Origin: Rudaea sp.
GTDB taxonomy: Bacteria; Pseudomonadota; Gammaproteobacteria; Xanthomonadales; Rhodanobacteraceae
Direction of reading: 5' to 3'
DNA length: 64,000 bases
Assembly (NCBI GenBank): GCA_031291055.1
Contig: JARLJU010000333.1
Span: 1-64,000 of the forward strand
Positions 55,771 to 64,000 of the stretch are shown piece by piece (position 1 is the first letter of the stretch; each line of letters starts with the position of its first letter). Under the pieces are notes generated by a model. That model was given only the letters and a program-made list of their open reading frames with translations, was not told the origin of the DNA and ran no database searches. Made by a program: the position numbers and the translations under genes.

Positions 55771-56217
55771 ATGAACGATTCCCCGCCGGATACTGCAACG
55801 CCTGCTCCGCTGCACCTGCGCCTTTGCGCCGGACTGTACGACCTGCTGCCGCTGCTCGGCGTCTGGTTTGTCGCCGGTCTGCTGGCGCTGCTCGTCACCG
55901 GCGGCGCACTCGACCCGCACCGCGGTGGGCACAAGCTCGTCGTGCAGTCGTTGGTGTCCGGGCTGACGGCTGGATACTTCGTGCTGTCGTGGGCGCGCGG
56001 AGGCCAGACGATCGGCATGCGCGCATGGCGTTTGCGTGTGGTCGGCGCCGATGGGTCGCGGCTGCCCGCGGCGCGGGCGCTGCTGCGTTTTCTTGTTGCA
56101 CTGCTCTCGTTGGCCGCGCTCGGCGCGGGATTCTGGTGGGCATTGATCGATGCGCAAAAACGCACCTGGCACGATATGGCGGCCCATTCCATGATGGTGA
56201 GGCTCGAAAAGCGTTGA
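55771..56217 (+). CDS. RDD family membrane protein
   Basis: 148 residues from the ATG at 55771. RDD hallmarks are LRLCAGLYDLLPLLGVWFVAGLL, then GGQTIGMRAWRLRVV and the closing RTWHDMAAHSMMV, with three or four membrane helices. The family function is not established, though some members are ion antiporters or transport-related. It is divergent from xerD and convergent with lptG (27-base gap). Confidence 0.88.
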   Translation: MNDSPPDTATPAPLHLRLCAGLYDLLPLLGVWFVAGLLALLVTGGALDPHRGGHKLVVQSLVSGLTAGYFVLSWARGGQTIGMRAWRLRVVGADGSRLPAARALLRFLVALLSLAALGAGFWWALIDAQKRTWHDMAAHSMMVRLEKR

Positions 56218-56244
56218 CGCCAGATCCGCACCGCCCGCGACAAC

Positions 56245-57360
56245 TCACGCATGGCGCCTGAAGTACACCAGCGCAATCGCCGCCAGCAACAGCGACGGTA
56301 GCGCATTGGCCAAGGCCAGGTTGAAATTGTATACAGCACCCATGCTGACCACGGCATGCTGGAAGAAGTAGTAGCTGATGGCCAGTGCCATGCCGATGAA
56401 CAGGCGCTTGCCGAGGCCGCCGGTGCGCAGGGCGCCGAACGCAAAGGGCACGGCGCAGAACGCGAGCACGAGAACGTTTAGCGGATAGAAGACCCGGCCC
56501 CAGTAGGCGACTTCATAGCTGGATGCATCCTGATGATTGCGGCGCATGTAGTCGATGTTGCGCGACAGGTCGCTCACCGCAAGATATTCCGGATGGATCA
56601 TCGATACCGCGAGCACGTTGGGGTCGAGCGCGGATTTCCACTGCGTCCGTTCCTGGGTCGTGCTGGTCGCCGTGGTGCCCGTGAACTCGGTGCGCCGCAC
56701 ATTGTGCAGGGTCCATTCGCCGCCGTCGTGCGTCGCGGTCTTCGCCAGCGACAGCGCACTGAGCTGGCCCAGCGGCGTGAATTCGTACACGCGCACATCC
56801 TGCAACTCGACGCTGGGACCATTGCTCGTGGCGCGTGTGCGCCCATGCTTGGCGTTGATCACGTTCTCGCCATCGCGAGCCCACAGGCTGCCGCCCTTGC
56901 CGATCGTCACGTCCTTGGCCTTGGCGGTCAACGCCAGCGCCTCGGCCTTCTGTTCACCGCGCGGCCCGATGGTTTCGCCCATCAGCATCACCAGCAGGGT
57001 CAACGCGGTCAGCGCAAAAATCACCGAAACGCAGATGCGCAATTTGGACAGGCCGGCGGCACGCAATGCCGTCAATTCGCCGCTGGTCGCCAGCATGCCC
57101 ATGCCCAGCAGGCCGCCGATCAGCGCCGAGTAGCCAAAAAACTGGTAGGCGCGACGCGGCACGGTCAGCAGGGTATACACGACCGCCTTGCTCAAGGTGT
57201 ACTGTCCTGTGCCGACGTCGTTGACTTCGCCGATGAACGCGTTGAGCGCATCCAGGCCGACCAGGAATCCCCAGGCCAGCAGTACCGAGCCGAGCACGGA
57301 AAGTGCGACCAGCTTGTCGACTTTCTTGAACAGGACTCTGCCGGAAAAGATGTGCCTCAT
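56245..57360 (-). CDS. lptG: LPS export system permease LptG
   Basis: 371 residues from the ATG at 57360, which overlaps the lptF stop (ATGA). YjgP/YjgQ permease with six membrane helices in two sets of three around a periplasmic jellyroll (about 135-265, e.g. SLWARDGENVINAK). SGELTALRAAGLSKLRI is the coupling helix that contacts LptB. With LptF and LptB it extracts LPS from the inner membrane. Confidence 0.95.
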   Translation of the reverse strand: MRHIFSGRVLFKKVDKLVALSVLGSVLLAWGFLVGLDALNAFIGEVNDVGTGQYTLSKAVVYTLLTVPRRAYQFFGYSALIGGLLGMGMLATSGELTALRAAGLSKLRICVSVIFALTALTLLVMLMGETIGPRGEQKAEALALTAKAKDVTIGKGGSLWARDGENVINAKHGRTRATSNGPSVELQDVRVYEFTPLGQLSALSLAKTATHDGGEWTLHNVRRTEFTGTTATSTTQERTQWKSALDPNVLAVSMIHPEYLAVSDLSRNIDYMRRNHQDASSYEVAYWGRVFYPLNVLVLAFCAVPFAFGALRTGGLGKRLFIGMALAISYYFFQHAVVSMGAVYNFNLALANALPSLLLAAIALVYFRRHA

Positions 57361-58487
57361 CGCGCTTTGGCCAGCACGCGTGCGGCAGGTGGCCGCGGCT
57401 TGGGCAACAGCTGGCTGCGCCACAGCATGAACAGCGCTATCGATGCCGTCGGTATCTGCACCCACCAGAATCCCAGCAACGGGCTCATCTTGCCCTGGCT
57501 GATCCACGACCGACCAAGGGTCACACAGCTGTTGTAGATCATCCACGCCAGCAAGGCGATGAGCAGGCGCGCGTAACGTGGCTCGCGCGGACTGGATTTG
57601 GCCAGCGGCAAGGCAAGCAGGATCAGCACGAGCGTGGAGATGGGCACCGCCAGCCGCCATTGCAGTTCGGCGCGCTGCACCGGGTCGGTACTGGCCAGCA
57701 GTTCCGCGGTCGGTGCGCTGCGTTTGACCGAATCCGGCGTACTGTCGCTGTCGCTGTCCTGCATCTTGATTTCGTTGCGCTTGTAGCGCATCAGGCGGTA
57801 GTTGTCCTGGCCGATCACGCCTTCCACGCGAAAACCGTCGTTGAGACCCAGATAGCGCTCGGCGCCATCGGCATCGTGAAACAGTTCGCCGTCGGCCGCA
57901 GTGATGACGTTGAGGCTGATGGTGCCGTCGTTTGCATTGGCGCGTTCGCTGGCGACAAACATCTTCTTGAAACGCGTGCCGTCGGAATTCATCGCTTCGA
58001 CGTACAGGACGCCGTCGTTGTTCGGCAGCTCGACGAAGCGTCCGGGTTCCAGTCCCGCCACGATCAGCGAACGGCTGGCTTCCTGCAGCAGGGCCTGCGA
58101 CTGGCGCACCGCCGCGGGCGCCAGCCAGAACGAAATCGTCGCCATCAGCGCCATCAGCGGCACGGCCAGCAGCATCAGCGGCCGCAGCAGGCCGGTCATG
58201 GCCAGACCCGACGCCGAAAACACGGCCATTTCGCTCTCGCGATACAGGCGCCCGTAGGCGATCTGCACGCCGAGGAAAACGGCAAGCGGCGCCAAAACCG
58301 TGAGCGCGTCAACGGTACGCAAGCCGATCAGCGCGGCCAGCAGATCGGCGGGAATGCGTCCACGCGCAATCTTCTGCAGCAGGTCCGCAACCGTGCCGCC
58401 CACGGTGACCAGCAGCAGGATCAGCGTCGCGGCAAGGAAGCTCACCAGCAACTCCCGCGCGAGATAGCGGTCGACGATACGCAGCAT
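57357..58487 (-). CDS. lptF: LPS export system permease LptF
   Basis: 376 residues from the ATG at 58487 (MLRIVDRYLARELLVSFLAA); the frame continues to a TTG at 58499. Family blocks are TVLAPLAVFLGVQIAYGRLYRESEMAVFSASG (coupling helix), the periplasmic GVLYVEAMNSDGTRFKKMFV strands and IPTASIALFMLW near the end. Partner of LptG, translationally coupled to it and divergent from pepA, the standard pepA/lptFG arrangement. Confidence 0.95.
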   Translation of the reverse strand: MLRIVDRYLARELLVSFLAATLILLLVTVGGTVADLLQKIARGRIPADLLAALIGLRTVDALTVLAPLAVFLGVQIAYGRLYRESEMAVFSASGLAMTGLLRPLMLLAVPLMALMATISFWLAPAAVRQSQALLQEASRSLIVAGLEPGRFVELPNNDGVLYVEAMNSDGTRFKKMFVASERANANDGTISLNVITAADGELFHDADGAERYLGLNDGFRVEGVIGQDNYRLMRYKRNEIKMQDSDSDSTPDSVKRSAPTAELLASTDPVQRAELQWRLAVPISTLVLILLALPLAKSSPREPRYARLLIALLAWMIYNSCVTLGRSWISQGKMSPLLGFWWVQIPTASIALFMLWRSQLLPKPRPPAARVLAKAR

Positions 58488-58659
58488 CAGAGCCGCCAAT
58501 CCAGTAAACTTCGCATATCGCGATTCGACCTCAAGCCGGGTTCAGAACATCTTAAGCACATGACGCCGAGTGTAGCGGGGACACCCCCGCCGCGTCGCTG
58601 GTGTCGGCAGGTTTGAGCTCCCTTTCGTGCCCATTTTCTTTTGCTTTGCCGTGGAAACA

Positions 58660-60150
58660 ATGATGACCATCCAGTTCAGCCTGACCCAGCAGCCGCCCGA
58701 AGCCAGTCCTGCGCCATGCATCGTTGTTGGCGTGTTCGAAGAAAGCATGCTTACCAGTGCCGCTGCGCGCGTCGATGAAAAATCCGGCGGTGCGATCAAG
58801 CGCCTGGTCGAATCCGGCGACATCAGCGGCAAACTCGCCAGCGCGAACCTGCTGTTTGCCCTGGCCAATGTCGCTGCAGCGCGCGTGCTCGTCATCGGCC
58901 TGGGCGAACAGAAGAAGTTCGATGCCGCGCGCTTCCAGCGCGCGAGCTCGGAAGCAGCGCGCACGCTCAAGGGCCTGCCGTTGGACAGCGCGACGTCGTA
59001 TCTGACCGAAATCGACGTGCCCGGCAAGGACGCCGCATGGAAGGTACGCAGTGCCGCCCTGGCCACCGATGCACAAGTTTACAAGTATACAGCGACGTTC
59101 AAGCCGCGCGAAAGGTCCAAGGCGCCGGAGTTCGGCGCGATTGCGTTTGCCGCGGCGGATTCCGCCGCTGCCGCGCTGGCCGAGGCGGCGGCCATCGCCG
59201 AAGGCGTGCGTTTCGCGCGCGAACTCGGCAACTTGCCACCGAACATCTGCAACCCAGCCCACATTGCGCTGCAGGCGCAGAAAATTGCCCAGGATCATCC
59301 CGGCGTCGACTGCGAGATTCTCGAAGAAGCGGACATGCGCAAGCTCGGCATGGGCGCGCTGCTCGGAGTGTCGCAAGGTTCGGCGAACGCGCCCAAGCTG
59401 GTGGTCCTGCAATGGCGCGGTGGCGGCGAGAACGACAAACCCTACGCCCTGGTCGGCAAGGGCATCACGTTCGATACCGGCGGCATCTCGATCAAGCCGA
59501 GCGCCGGCATGGAAGAGATGAAGTTCGACATGTGCGGTGGCGGTGGCATGCTCGGCGCCTTCCTCGCCGCGGTTAAGCTCAAGCTCAAGCTCAATCTGGT
59601 CTGTGTCGTTCCGGCGGTCGAGAACATGCCCGACGGCAACGCGCAGCGGCCGAGCGACGTGGTCACGACCATGTCCGGCCAGACCGTGGAAGTACTCAAC
59701 ACCGACGCGGAGGGTCGCCTGATCCTGTGCGACGCCTTGACCTTTGTGCAAAAGTATAACCCGCAGGTGATCATCGATGCGGCAACGCTGACCGGTGCCT
59801 GCGTGGTAGCGCTCGGCAAGCATGCCACCGGCCTCATGACCAAGGATGATGCTCTCGCCGACGAACTGCTCGCGGCCGGCAACAGCACGCTCGATCGCGC
59901 CTGGCGATTGCCGTTGTGGGACGAGTACCAGGGCCAGCTCGATACCGGCTATGCCGACATGGCCAACATCGGCGGCAAATATGCCGGTGCGATCACCGCC
60001 GGCTGCTTCCTCGCGCGCTACACCGAAGGTTTCCGCTGGGCGCACCTGGATATCGCCGGCACCGCATGGGAAGAAGGCCGCAAGGGCTCGGCAACGGGAC
60101 GGCCGGTACCAATGCTGGTCCAGTATCTGCTTGATCGGACCGCGAATTGA
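58660..60150 (+). CDS. pepA: Leucyl aminopeptidase (PepA/M17)
   Basis: 496 residues from the ATG at 58660 (or the next codon at 58663). The C-terminal catalytic domain has metal and catalytic motifs VGKGITFDTGGISIKPS, MKFDMCGGG and the NTDAEGRLILCDAL signature, plus DAATLTGACVVALG. It is a di-zinc or di-manganese exopeptidase; in several bacteria PepA also binds DNA and assists Xer recombination. It is followed by holC and valS in the widely conserved order pepA-holC-valS. Confidence 0.96.
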   Translation: MMTIQFSLTQQPPEASPAPCIVVGVFEESMLTSAAARVDEKSGGAIKRLVESGDISGKLASANLLFALANVAAARVLVIGLGEQKKFDAARFQRASSEAARTLKGLPLDSATSYLTEIDVPGKDAAWKVRSAALATDAQVYKYTATFKPRERSKAPEFGAIAFAAADSAAAALAEAAAIAEGVRFARELGNLPPNICNPAHIALQAQKIAQDHPGVDCEILEEADMRKLGMGALLGVSQGSANAPKLVVLQWRGGGENDKPYALVGKGITFDTGGISIKPSAGMEEMKFDMCGGGGMLGAFLAAVKLKLKLNLVCVVPAVENMPDGNAQRPSDVVTTMSGQTVEVLNTDAEGRLILCDALTFVQKYNPQVIIDAATLTGACVVALGKHATGLMTKDDALADELLAAGNSTLDRAWRLPLWDEYQGQLDTGYADMANIGGKYAGAITAGCFLARYTEGFRWAHLDIAGTAWEEGRKGSATGRPVPMLVQYLLDRTAN

Positions 60151-60215
60151 AGGTGACTCGGGAATGGAATAAAGCCTGACGCTTCACGATTCCCGATTCA
60201 CCATTCCCCGCTCTT

Positions 60216-60638
60216 ATGCCCCGCGCCGATTTCTACCTGATCGACAAACCGCGCTTTCGCGACGATCCGCTGTTGCTGGTCTGCGAACTGGCGAAGAAGG
60301 CATTTGAGACTGGGCAGCCGACCCTGATACTGGCGCGATCGTTCGAGCAGGCCGAACTGCTCGATGAGAAATTGTGGGAGTACGACGAGGCGGCATTCAT
60401 CCCGCATCAGATTGCCGGCGACGACGACGACGCCATCACGCCCGTGCTGATCATGCCGCCGGATGCGACAACAACTGACCGCGCGCTGGTCATCAATCTG
60501 CGCGACGATCCGGCGCCGGGGTTGTTCGAGCGGGTTCTGGAAGTTGTGCCTGCCGACGAAGCGCAACGTCTCGGATCGCGGCAGCGCTGGAAAACGTATC
60601 AGCACGCGGGATTCGAAGTGAAGAAATACGACATGTGA
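60216..60638 (+). CDS. holC: DNA polymerase III chi subunit
   Basis: 140 residues. ADFYLIDKPRFRDDPLLLVCELAKKAF is the family start; LDEKLWEYDEAAFIPHQ and VLEVVPADEAQRLGSRQRWKTYQHAGFEV close the fold. Chi links the clamp loader to single-strand-binding protein. It lies between pepA and valS, as usual. Confidence 0.93.
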   Translation: MPRADFYLIDKPRFRDDPLLLVCELAKKAFETGQPTLILARSFEQAELLDEKLWEYDEAAFIPHQIAGDDDDAITPVLIMPPDATTTDRALVINLRDDPAPGLFERVLEVVPADEAQRLGSRQRWKTYQHAGFEVKKYDM

Positions 60639-60643
60639 TTCAC

Positions 60644-60670
60644 CTCGTCAGCGAAGGCTGGAATGACGAG
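60644..60670. repeat. Short inverted repeat between holC and valS
   Basis: CTCGTCA (60644-60650) and TGACGAG (60664-60670) enclose GCGAAGGCTGGAA. The arrangement is like the GTCATTCCAGCGAAAGCTGG-type extragenic repeats common in proteobacteria. It sits 6 bases after the holC stop and 50 before the valS start. Confidence 0.5.
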
Positions 60671-60719
60671 CAACACGATAGGGAACTGGGTTCCTCCGCG
60701 AGAACGACGAGCACAAGAC

Positions 60720-63554
60720 ATGGACAAGAGCTTCGACCCCAAACGCCTAGAGTCCAAATGGTACGCGCGCTGGGAAGCGGCAGGCACATTTCAGCCGCAC
60801 GGAGACGGCGCGCCGTATTGCATCCTGCTGCCACCGCCGAACGTGACCGGCACCCTGCACATGGGCCATGCATTCCAGATGACGATCATGGATGCGCTGA
60901 TCCGCTATCACCGCATGCGTGGATTCAAGACGCTGTGGCAGGGTGGCACCGATCACGCCGGTATCGCCACGCAGAAGATCGTCGAGAACCAGCTCGCCGC
61001 GCAAGGCAAGACCCGCCATGACCTCGGCCGCCAGAAGTTCATCGAACGCGTGTGGGGGTGGAAGGGCGAATCCGGTTCGACGATCGGCAACCAGATGCGC
61101 CGGCTTGGCGCGTCGGTGGACTGGTCGCGCGAGCGCTTCACGATGGACGAAGGTTTGTCCGCGGCAGTCAGGAAAGTTTTCGTGGAATGGTATCGCGCGG
61201 GTCTGCTTTATCGCGGCAAGCGCCTCGTGCACTGGGATCCGGTGCTGATGACCGCGGTGTCGGACCTGGAAGTGAACAATGAGGAAAAGGATGGTTCATT
61301 GTGGTCGATCCGCTACCCCGCCAGCGACGGTGGTGAAGGCCTGGTCGTGGCGACGACGCGCCCGGAAACCATGCTCGGCGACGTCGCGGTAGCCGTGCAT
61401 CCTGAAGACGAACGCTACCAGGCACTGATCGGCAAGATGCTGAAGCTGCCGCTGACCGATCGCGAGATTCCGGTGATCGCCGACGACTACGTCGAGCGCG
61501 AGTTCGGCACCGGCGCAGTGAAGATCACGCCGGCGCATGATTTCAACGACTGGCAGATTGGTGCGCGTCACCAGCTTACGCCGCGGGTGATCCTCACGCT
61601 CGACGCGAAGATCAATGAAAATGCTCCGGAGAAATATCGCGGATTCGACCGCTTCGTCGCGCGCAAGGCGGTGCTCTCCGATCTCGAAGCGCTGGGCCTG
61701 CTGGTCGAGACGAAGAAGCACAAGCTGCAGGTGCCGATCAGCCAGCGTACGGACGCCGTGATCGAGCCGATGCTGACCGACCAATGGTTCCTTGACCTGA
61801 CCAGCGATACGCGCGTGGACGGCAAACCCGGGCCGGGCGGACGCAAGGCGATCACCGAGCCCGCACTTAACGCAGTCAGGAACGGCGATATCAAATTCGT
61901 TCCGGAAAACTGGTCGACGACGTACAACCAATGGCTGGAGAACATCCAGGACTGGTGCGTCAGCCGCCAGCTCTGGTGGGGACATCGCATTCCGGCGTGG
62001 TACGACGAGGCCGGAAATATTTTCGTTGGCGAGGACGAAGCCGATGCGCGCATGCATGCGCCGGCTGCGCCGGTCGGCGCACTGCGCCAGGATGAGGATG
62101 TGCTCGACACCTGGTTCTCTTCCGCGCTGTGGCCTTTTTCTACGCTCGGCTGGCCATCAAACGAACCGGTTCGTGAGAACGGCAAGGTCGTCGCGAACTG
62201 GCGGCAAGATCAGGCGTTCCTGCCCAGCGCCGTGCTCGTTACCGGTTTCGACATCATCTTTTTCTGGGTCGCGCGCATGGTCATGGCGACGCAGTATTTC
62301 ACCGGCAAGGTGCCGTTCCGCGAGGTCTACATCAACGCCATCGTGCGCGACGCCGAAGGCCAGAAGATGTCGAAGTCCAAGGGCAACACGATCGATCCGC
62401 TGGACCTGATCGACGGCATCGGGCTCGACGCGCTGGTGAAGAAATCGACCGCAGCGTTGTTGATCCCGCAGGTGCGCGAGAAAGTGGAGAAACGCATCCG
62501 CAAGGATTATCCCGAGGGCATCGCCGCGGTAGGCACAGACGCGTTGCGCTTCACCTTCGCGGCGCTGGCCACGTATGGGCGCACGATCAATTTCGACCTC
62601 AAGCGCGCCGAGGGCTACAAGAATTTCTGCAACAAATTGTGGAACGCGGCGCGCTTTGTGTTGATGAATTGCGAAGATTTCAGCGTCGCGAGCAGCATGG
62701 TTCTGGCAGCAAAGACTGATGCGGAAAAGTGGATTTTGACGCGCTTTGCAAAAACCATGAATGAAGTCGAACAACAGATTGCGCTCTACCGTTTCGATCT
62801 GGTCGCACAGGCGCTGTACGAATTCACCTGGAACGAGTTCTGCGACTGGTTCCTGGAACTGAGCAAACCCGCGCTGGCCGGCGAGGACAAGGTTGCCACC
62901 GATTCCACCCGCCACACCCTGCTGCATGTGCTTGAAGCACTGCTGCGCGCCCTGCACCCACTGATTCCGTTCATCACCGAGGAAATCTGGCACGAAGTCG
63001 CGCCGAAGCTCGGCATCGGCGGCGACACCATTTCCTTGTGCGCCTATCCGCGCGCGGCGGAATTCAGTGTCGATGCTGCTGCAGAAGCGGAAACCGAGTG
63101 GCTGAAAAATGTCATCGCGTCGGTTCGCCGAATTCGCAGTGAAATGAACATCGCTCCGGGCAAGACGATTTCGTTGCTGCTGGCGAATGGCAACGCCAGC
63201 GATCGCGCGCGTGCGGCAAAATTCGCAACGCAGATCGCCTTCCTTGCCCGCGTCGAACCGCAACGCTGGCTCGATGCTGGCGAGACCGAACCAGCCGCCG
63301 CCGCTGCGATCGTCGGCGCGATGAAGGTGCTGATTCCGCTCGCCGGCCTGATCGATCTGGGCGCCGAAAAGCAGCGCCTGGAAAAAGAGATCAAGCGTCT
63401 GGAAGGCGAAATCGCCAAGTGCAACGCCAAGCTCGCCAACTTCGGCACGAAAACGCCGGCTACCGTTGTCGATCAGGAAAAGCAGCGGCTGGCGGATTTT
63501 TCGGCACAACTTGCGGGATTGCGCGAGCAGGCCGGAAGGCTGGCAGCGCTTTAA
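60720..63554 (+). CDS. valS: Valyl-tRNA synthetase
   Basis: 944 residues from the ATG at 60720; an earlier in-frame ATG at 60663 lies in the repeat region and is rejected. Class I signatures are [15 protein letters not shown] (HIGH) and [16 protein letters not shown] (KMSKS). The CP1 editing domain contains [19 protein letters not shown] and the C-terminus ends in the valine-specific coiled-coil ([20 protein letters not shown]). It charges tRNA-Val and edits threonine. Confidence 0.98.
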   Translation: MDKSFDPKRLESKWYARWEAAGTFQPHGDGAPYCILLPPPNVTGTLHMGHAFQMTIMDALIRYHRMRGFKTLWQGGTDHAGIATQKIVENQLAAQGKTRHDLGRQKFIERVWGWKGESGSTIGNQMRRLGASVDWSRERFTMDEGLSAAVRKVFVEWYRAGLLYRGKRLVHWDPVLMTAVSDLEVNNEEKDGSLWSIRYPASDGGEGLVVATTRPETMLGDVAVAVHPEDERYQALIGKMLKLPLTDREIPVIADDYVEREFGTGAVKITPAHDFNDWQIGARHQLTPRVILTLDAKINENAPEKYRGFDRFVARKAVLSDLEALGLLVETKKHKLQVPISQRTDAVIEPMLTDQWFLDLTSDTRVDGKPGPGGRKAITEPALNAVRNGDIKFVPENWSTTYNQWLENIQDWCVSRQLWWGHRIPAWYDEAGNIFVGEDEADARMHAPAAPVGALRQDEDVLDTWFSSALWPFSTLGWPSNEPVRENGKVVANWRQDQAFLPSAVLVTGFDIIFFWVARMVMATQYFTGKVPFREVYINAIVRDAEGQKMSKSKGNTIDPLDLIDGIGLDALVKKSTAALLIPQVREKVEKRIRKDYPEGIAAVGTDALRFTFAALATYGRTINFDLKRAEGYKNFCNKLWNAARFVLMNCEDFSVASSMVLAAKTDAEKWILTRFAKTMNEVEQQIALYRFDLVAQALYEFTWNEFCDWFLELSKPALAGEDKVATDSTRHTLLHVLEALLRALHPLIPFITEEIWHEVAPKLGIGGDTISLCAYPRAAEFSVDAAAEAETEWLKNVIASVRRIRSEMNIAPGKTISLLLANGNASDRARAAKFATQIAFLARVEPQRWLDAGETEPAAAAAIVGAMKVLIPLAGLIDLGAEKQRLEKEIKRLEGEIAKCNAKLANFGTKTPATVVDQEKQRLADFSAQLAGLREQAGRLAAL

Positions 63555-63573
63555 CTCGACCGAGGAAAGCGCC

Positions 63574-63601
63574 GTTCGCCCTGAGGCGTCGAAGGGCGAA
63601 C
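63574..63601. repeat. Extragenic palindromic repeat between valS and rimI
   Basis: GTTCGCCCT (63574-63582) and AGGGCGAAC (63593-63601) form a 9-bp stem with a GAGGCGTCGA loop. The element resembles the GTTCGCCCTGAGCNNGTCGAAGGGCGAAC repeats seen scattered in many proteobacterial genomes. It lies in the convergent valS-rimI gap and may act as a bidirectional terminator. Confidence 0.65.
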
Positions 63602-63668
63602 TTCCGCGCAGCACGATAGGCCGCGCGTGCTTGGATACCTCGGCACGAAAGTTTCATCTGCCGCGGAA

Positions 63669-64000
63669 CTAGTCTTCCGGCGGCAACAACTCGAGCGCCA
63701 TCACGATCGCATCCTCGCGGCCGCGTTTGCCCGGATAGTAGTTGGGGCGTTTGCCGATTTCGTTGAAACCGAGTTGATCGTACAAGGCCACGGCGCGCGT
63801 GTTCGACGGACGCACTTCGAGGAAAATGCGCTCGGCCTGGTGCCAGCGCGCCAGATCGATCAGGCGTTTCATAAGATGCTTGCCGTGGCCCTCGCCCTGT
63901 TGCTCACGTGCAACGCAGACGTTGAGTATGTGCGCCTCGCCGGCGGCGACGCTGAGCACGCCATAGCCGATGACCTCCACCGATTGCGCCAGCACCCAGC
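63669..64000 (-). CDS. rimI: Ribosomal-protein-alanine acetyltransferase RimI-like (5' end outside the window)
   Basis: The last 110 residues of a GNAT acetyltransferase. VIGYGVLSVAAGEAHILNVCVAREQQGEGHGKHLM holds the acetyl-CoA loop (Q-x-x-G-x-G), and FLEVRPSNTRAVALYDQLGFNEIGKRPNYYP is the standard RimI ending with the catalytic Tyr region. RimI acetylates the N-terminus of ribosomal protein S18. The frame continues open to the window edge, so the N-terminus is missing. Confidence 0.9.
   Translation of the reverse strand, partial: WVLAQSVEVIGYGVLSVAAGEAHILNVCVAREQQGEGHGKHLMKRLIDLARWHQAERIFLEVRPSNTRAVALYDQLGFNEIGKRPNYYPGKRGREDAIVMALELLPPED

Noticed and set aside
57173-57540. Long plus-strand frames across lptF and lptG
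   Set aside because: They are shadows of the conserved, complete permease genes on the minus strand.
9342-59090. Scattered GTATAC-centred AT-rich patches inside bacterial genes (e.g. 9342, 11431, 30834, 38553, 50373, 56329, 59085)
   Set aside because: A rough estimate at about 64 percent GC expects around six GTATAC sites in 58 kb, so the number seen is not enriched.

Overview
This window is a composite of two unrelated genomes. Positions 1 to about 6135 are eukaryotic: three genes with short GT-AG introns, CA/GT microsatellite DNA and a TGTAA poly(A)-type signal. From about 6235 to the end the DNA is bacterial: dense, intron-free genes with many ATGA and GTGA overlaps and high GC. The two parts meet in a roughly 100-base C-rich tract (6136-6234) that also cuts off a bacterial decarboxylase gene. 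A chimeric assembly of an alga or other protist with an associated bacterium explains this better than gene transfer.

Eukaryotic part (host not identified; a microalga is plausible). It holds a purple-acid-phosphatase-like ectoenzyme with a C-terminal membrane anchor (141-2102), a two-exon gene resembling the N-terminal half of the kinetochore protein SKA1 (2228-2642), and on the minus strand an 11-exon Zn(II)2Cys6 transcription-factor gene (5830-2919) whose reconstructed exons keep one frame for 573 residues.

Bacterial part: a gammaproteobacterium of the Xanthomonadales (Lysobacterales), probably Rhodanobacteraceae. The main support is the type II secretion operon in the Xanthomonas xps order E-F-G-H-I-J-K-L-M-N-D. 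In order the region holds: a truncated PLP decarboxylase and rsmI; the envelope set lpoA-yraN-dolP; a GlcD-like FAD oxidase; a long minus-strand riboflavin/thiamine/nucleotide block (glyA-nrdR-ribD-ribE-ribBA-ribH-nusB-DUF2726-thiL-pgpA), interrupted by a hexanucleotide tandem repeat; a SPINDLY/OGT-type glycosyltransferase, ettA, two tandem GT2-TPR glycosyltransferases and pyrF; a polysaccharide export cluster (wzm, wzt, methyltransferase, an unusual 627-residue GT-A-like protein, a GT2 enzyme); a parvulin isomerase; two abundant-looking secreted proteins with strong terminators; the T2SS operon with a trailing lipoprotein; a membrane protein, purL, and two tandem dsbC genes; xerD, an RDD protein, lptG/lptF, pepA, holC, valS and a partial rimI.

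Functionally the bacterial segment mixes housekeeping genes (riboflavin, purine, pyrimidine, one-carbon, translation) with envelope biogenesis (LpoA, DolP, LptFG, DsbC, parvulin) and protein or glycan export (T2SS, Wzm/Wzt). No tRNA, rRNA, CRISPR array, prophage or insertion sequence was recognised. The least explained parts are the 627-residue protein in the export cluster, the GT2-TPR pair beside the OGT homologue, the secreted proteins beside the T2SS, and families of short degenerate intergenic repeats.
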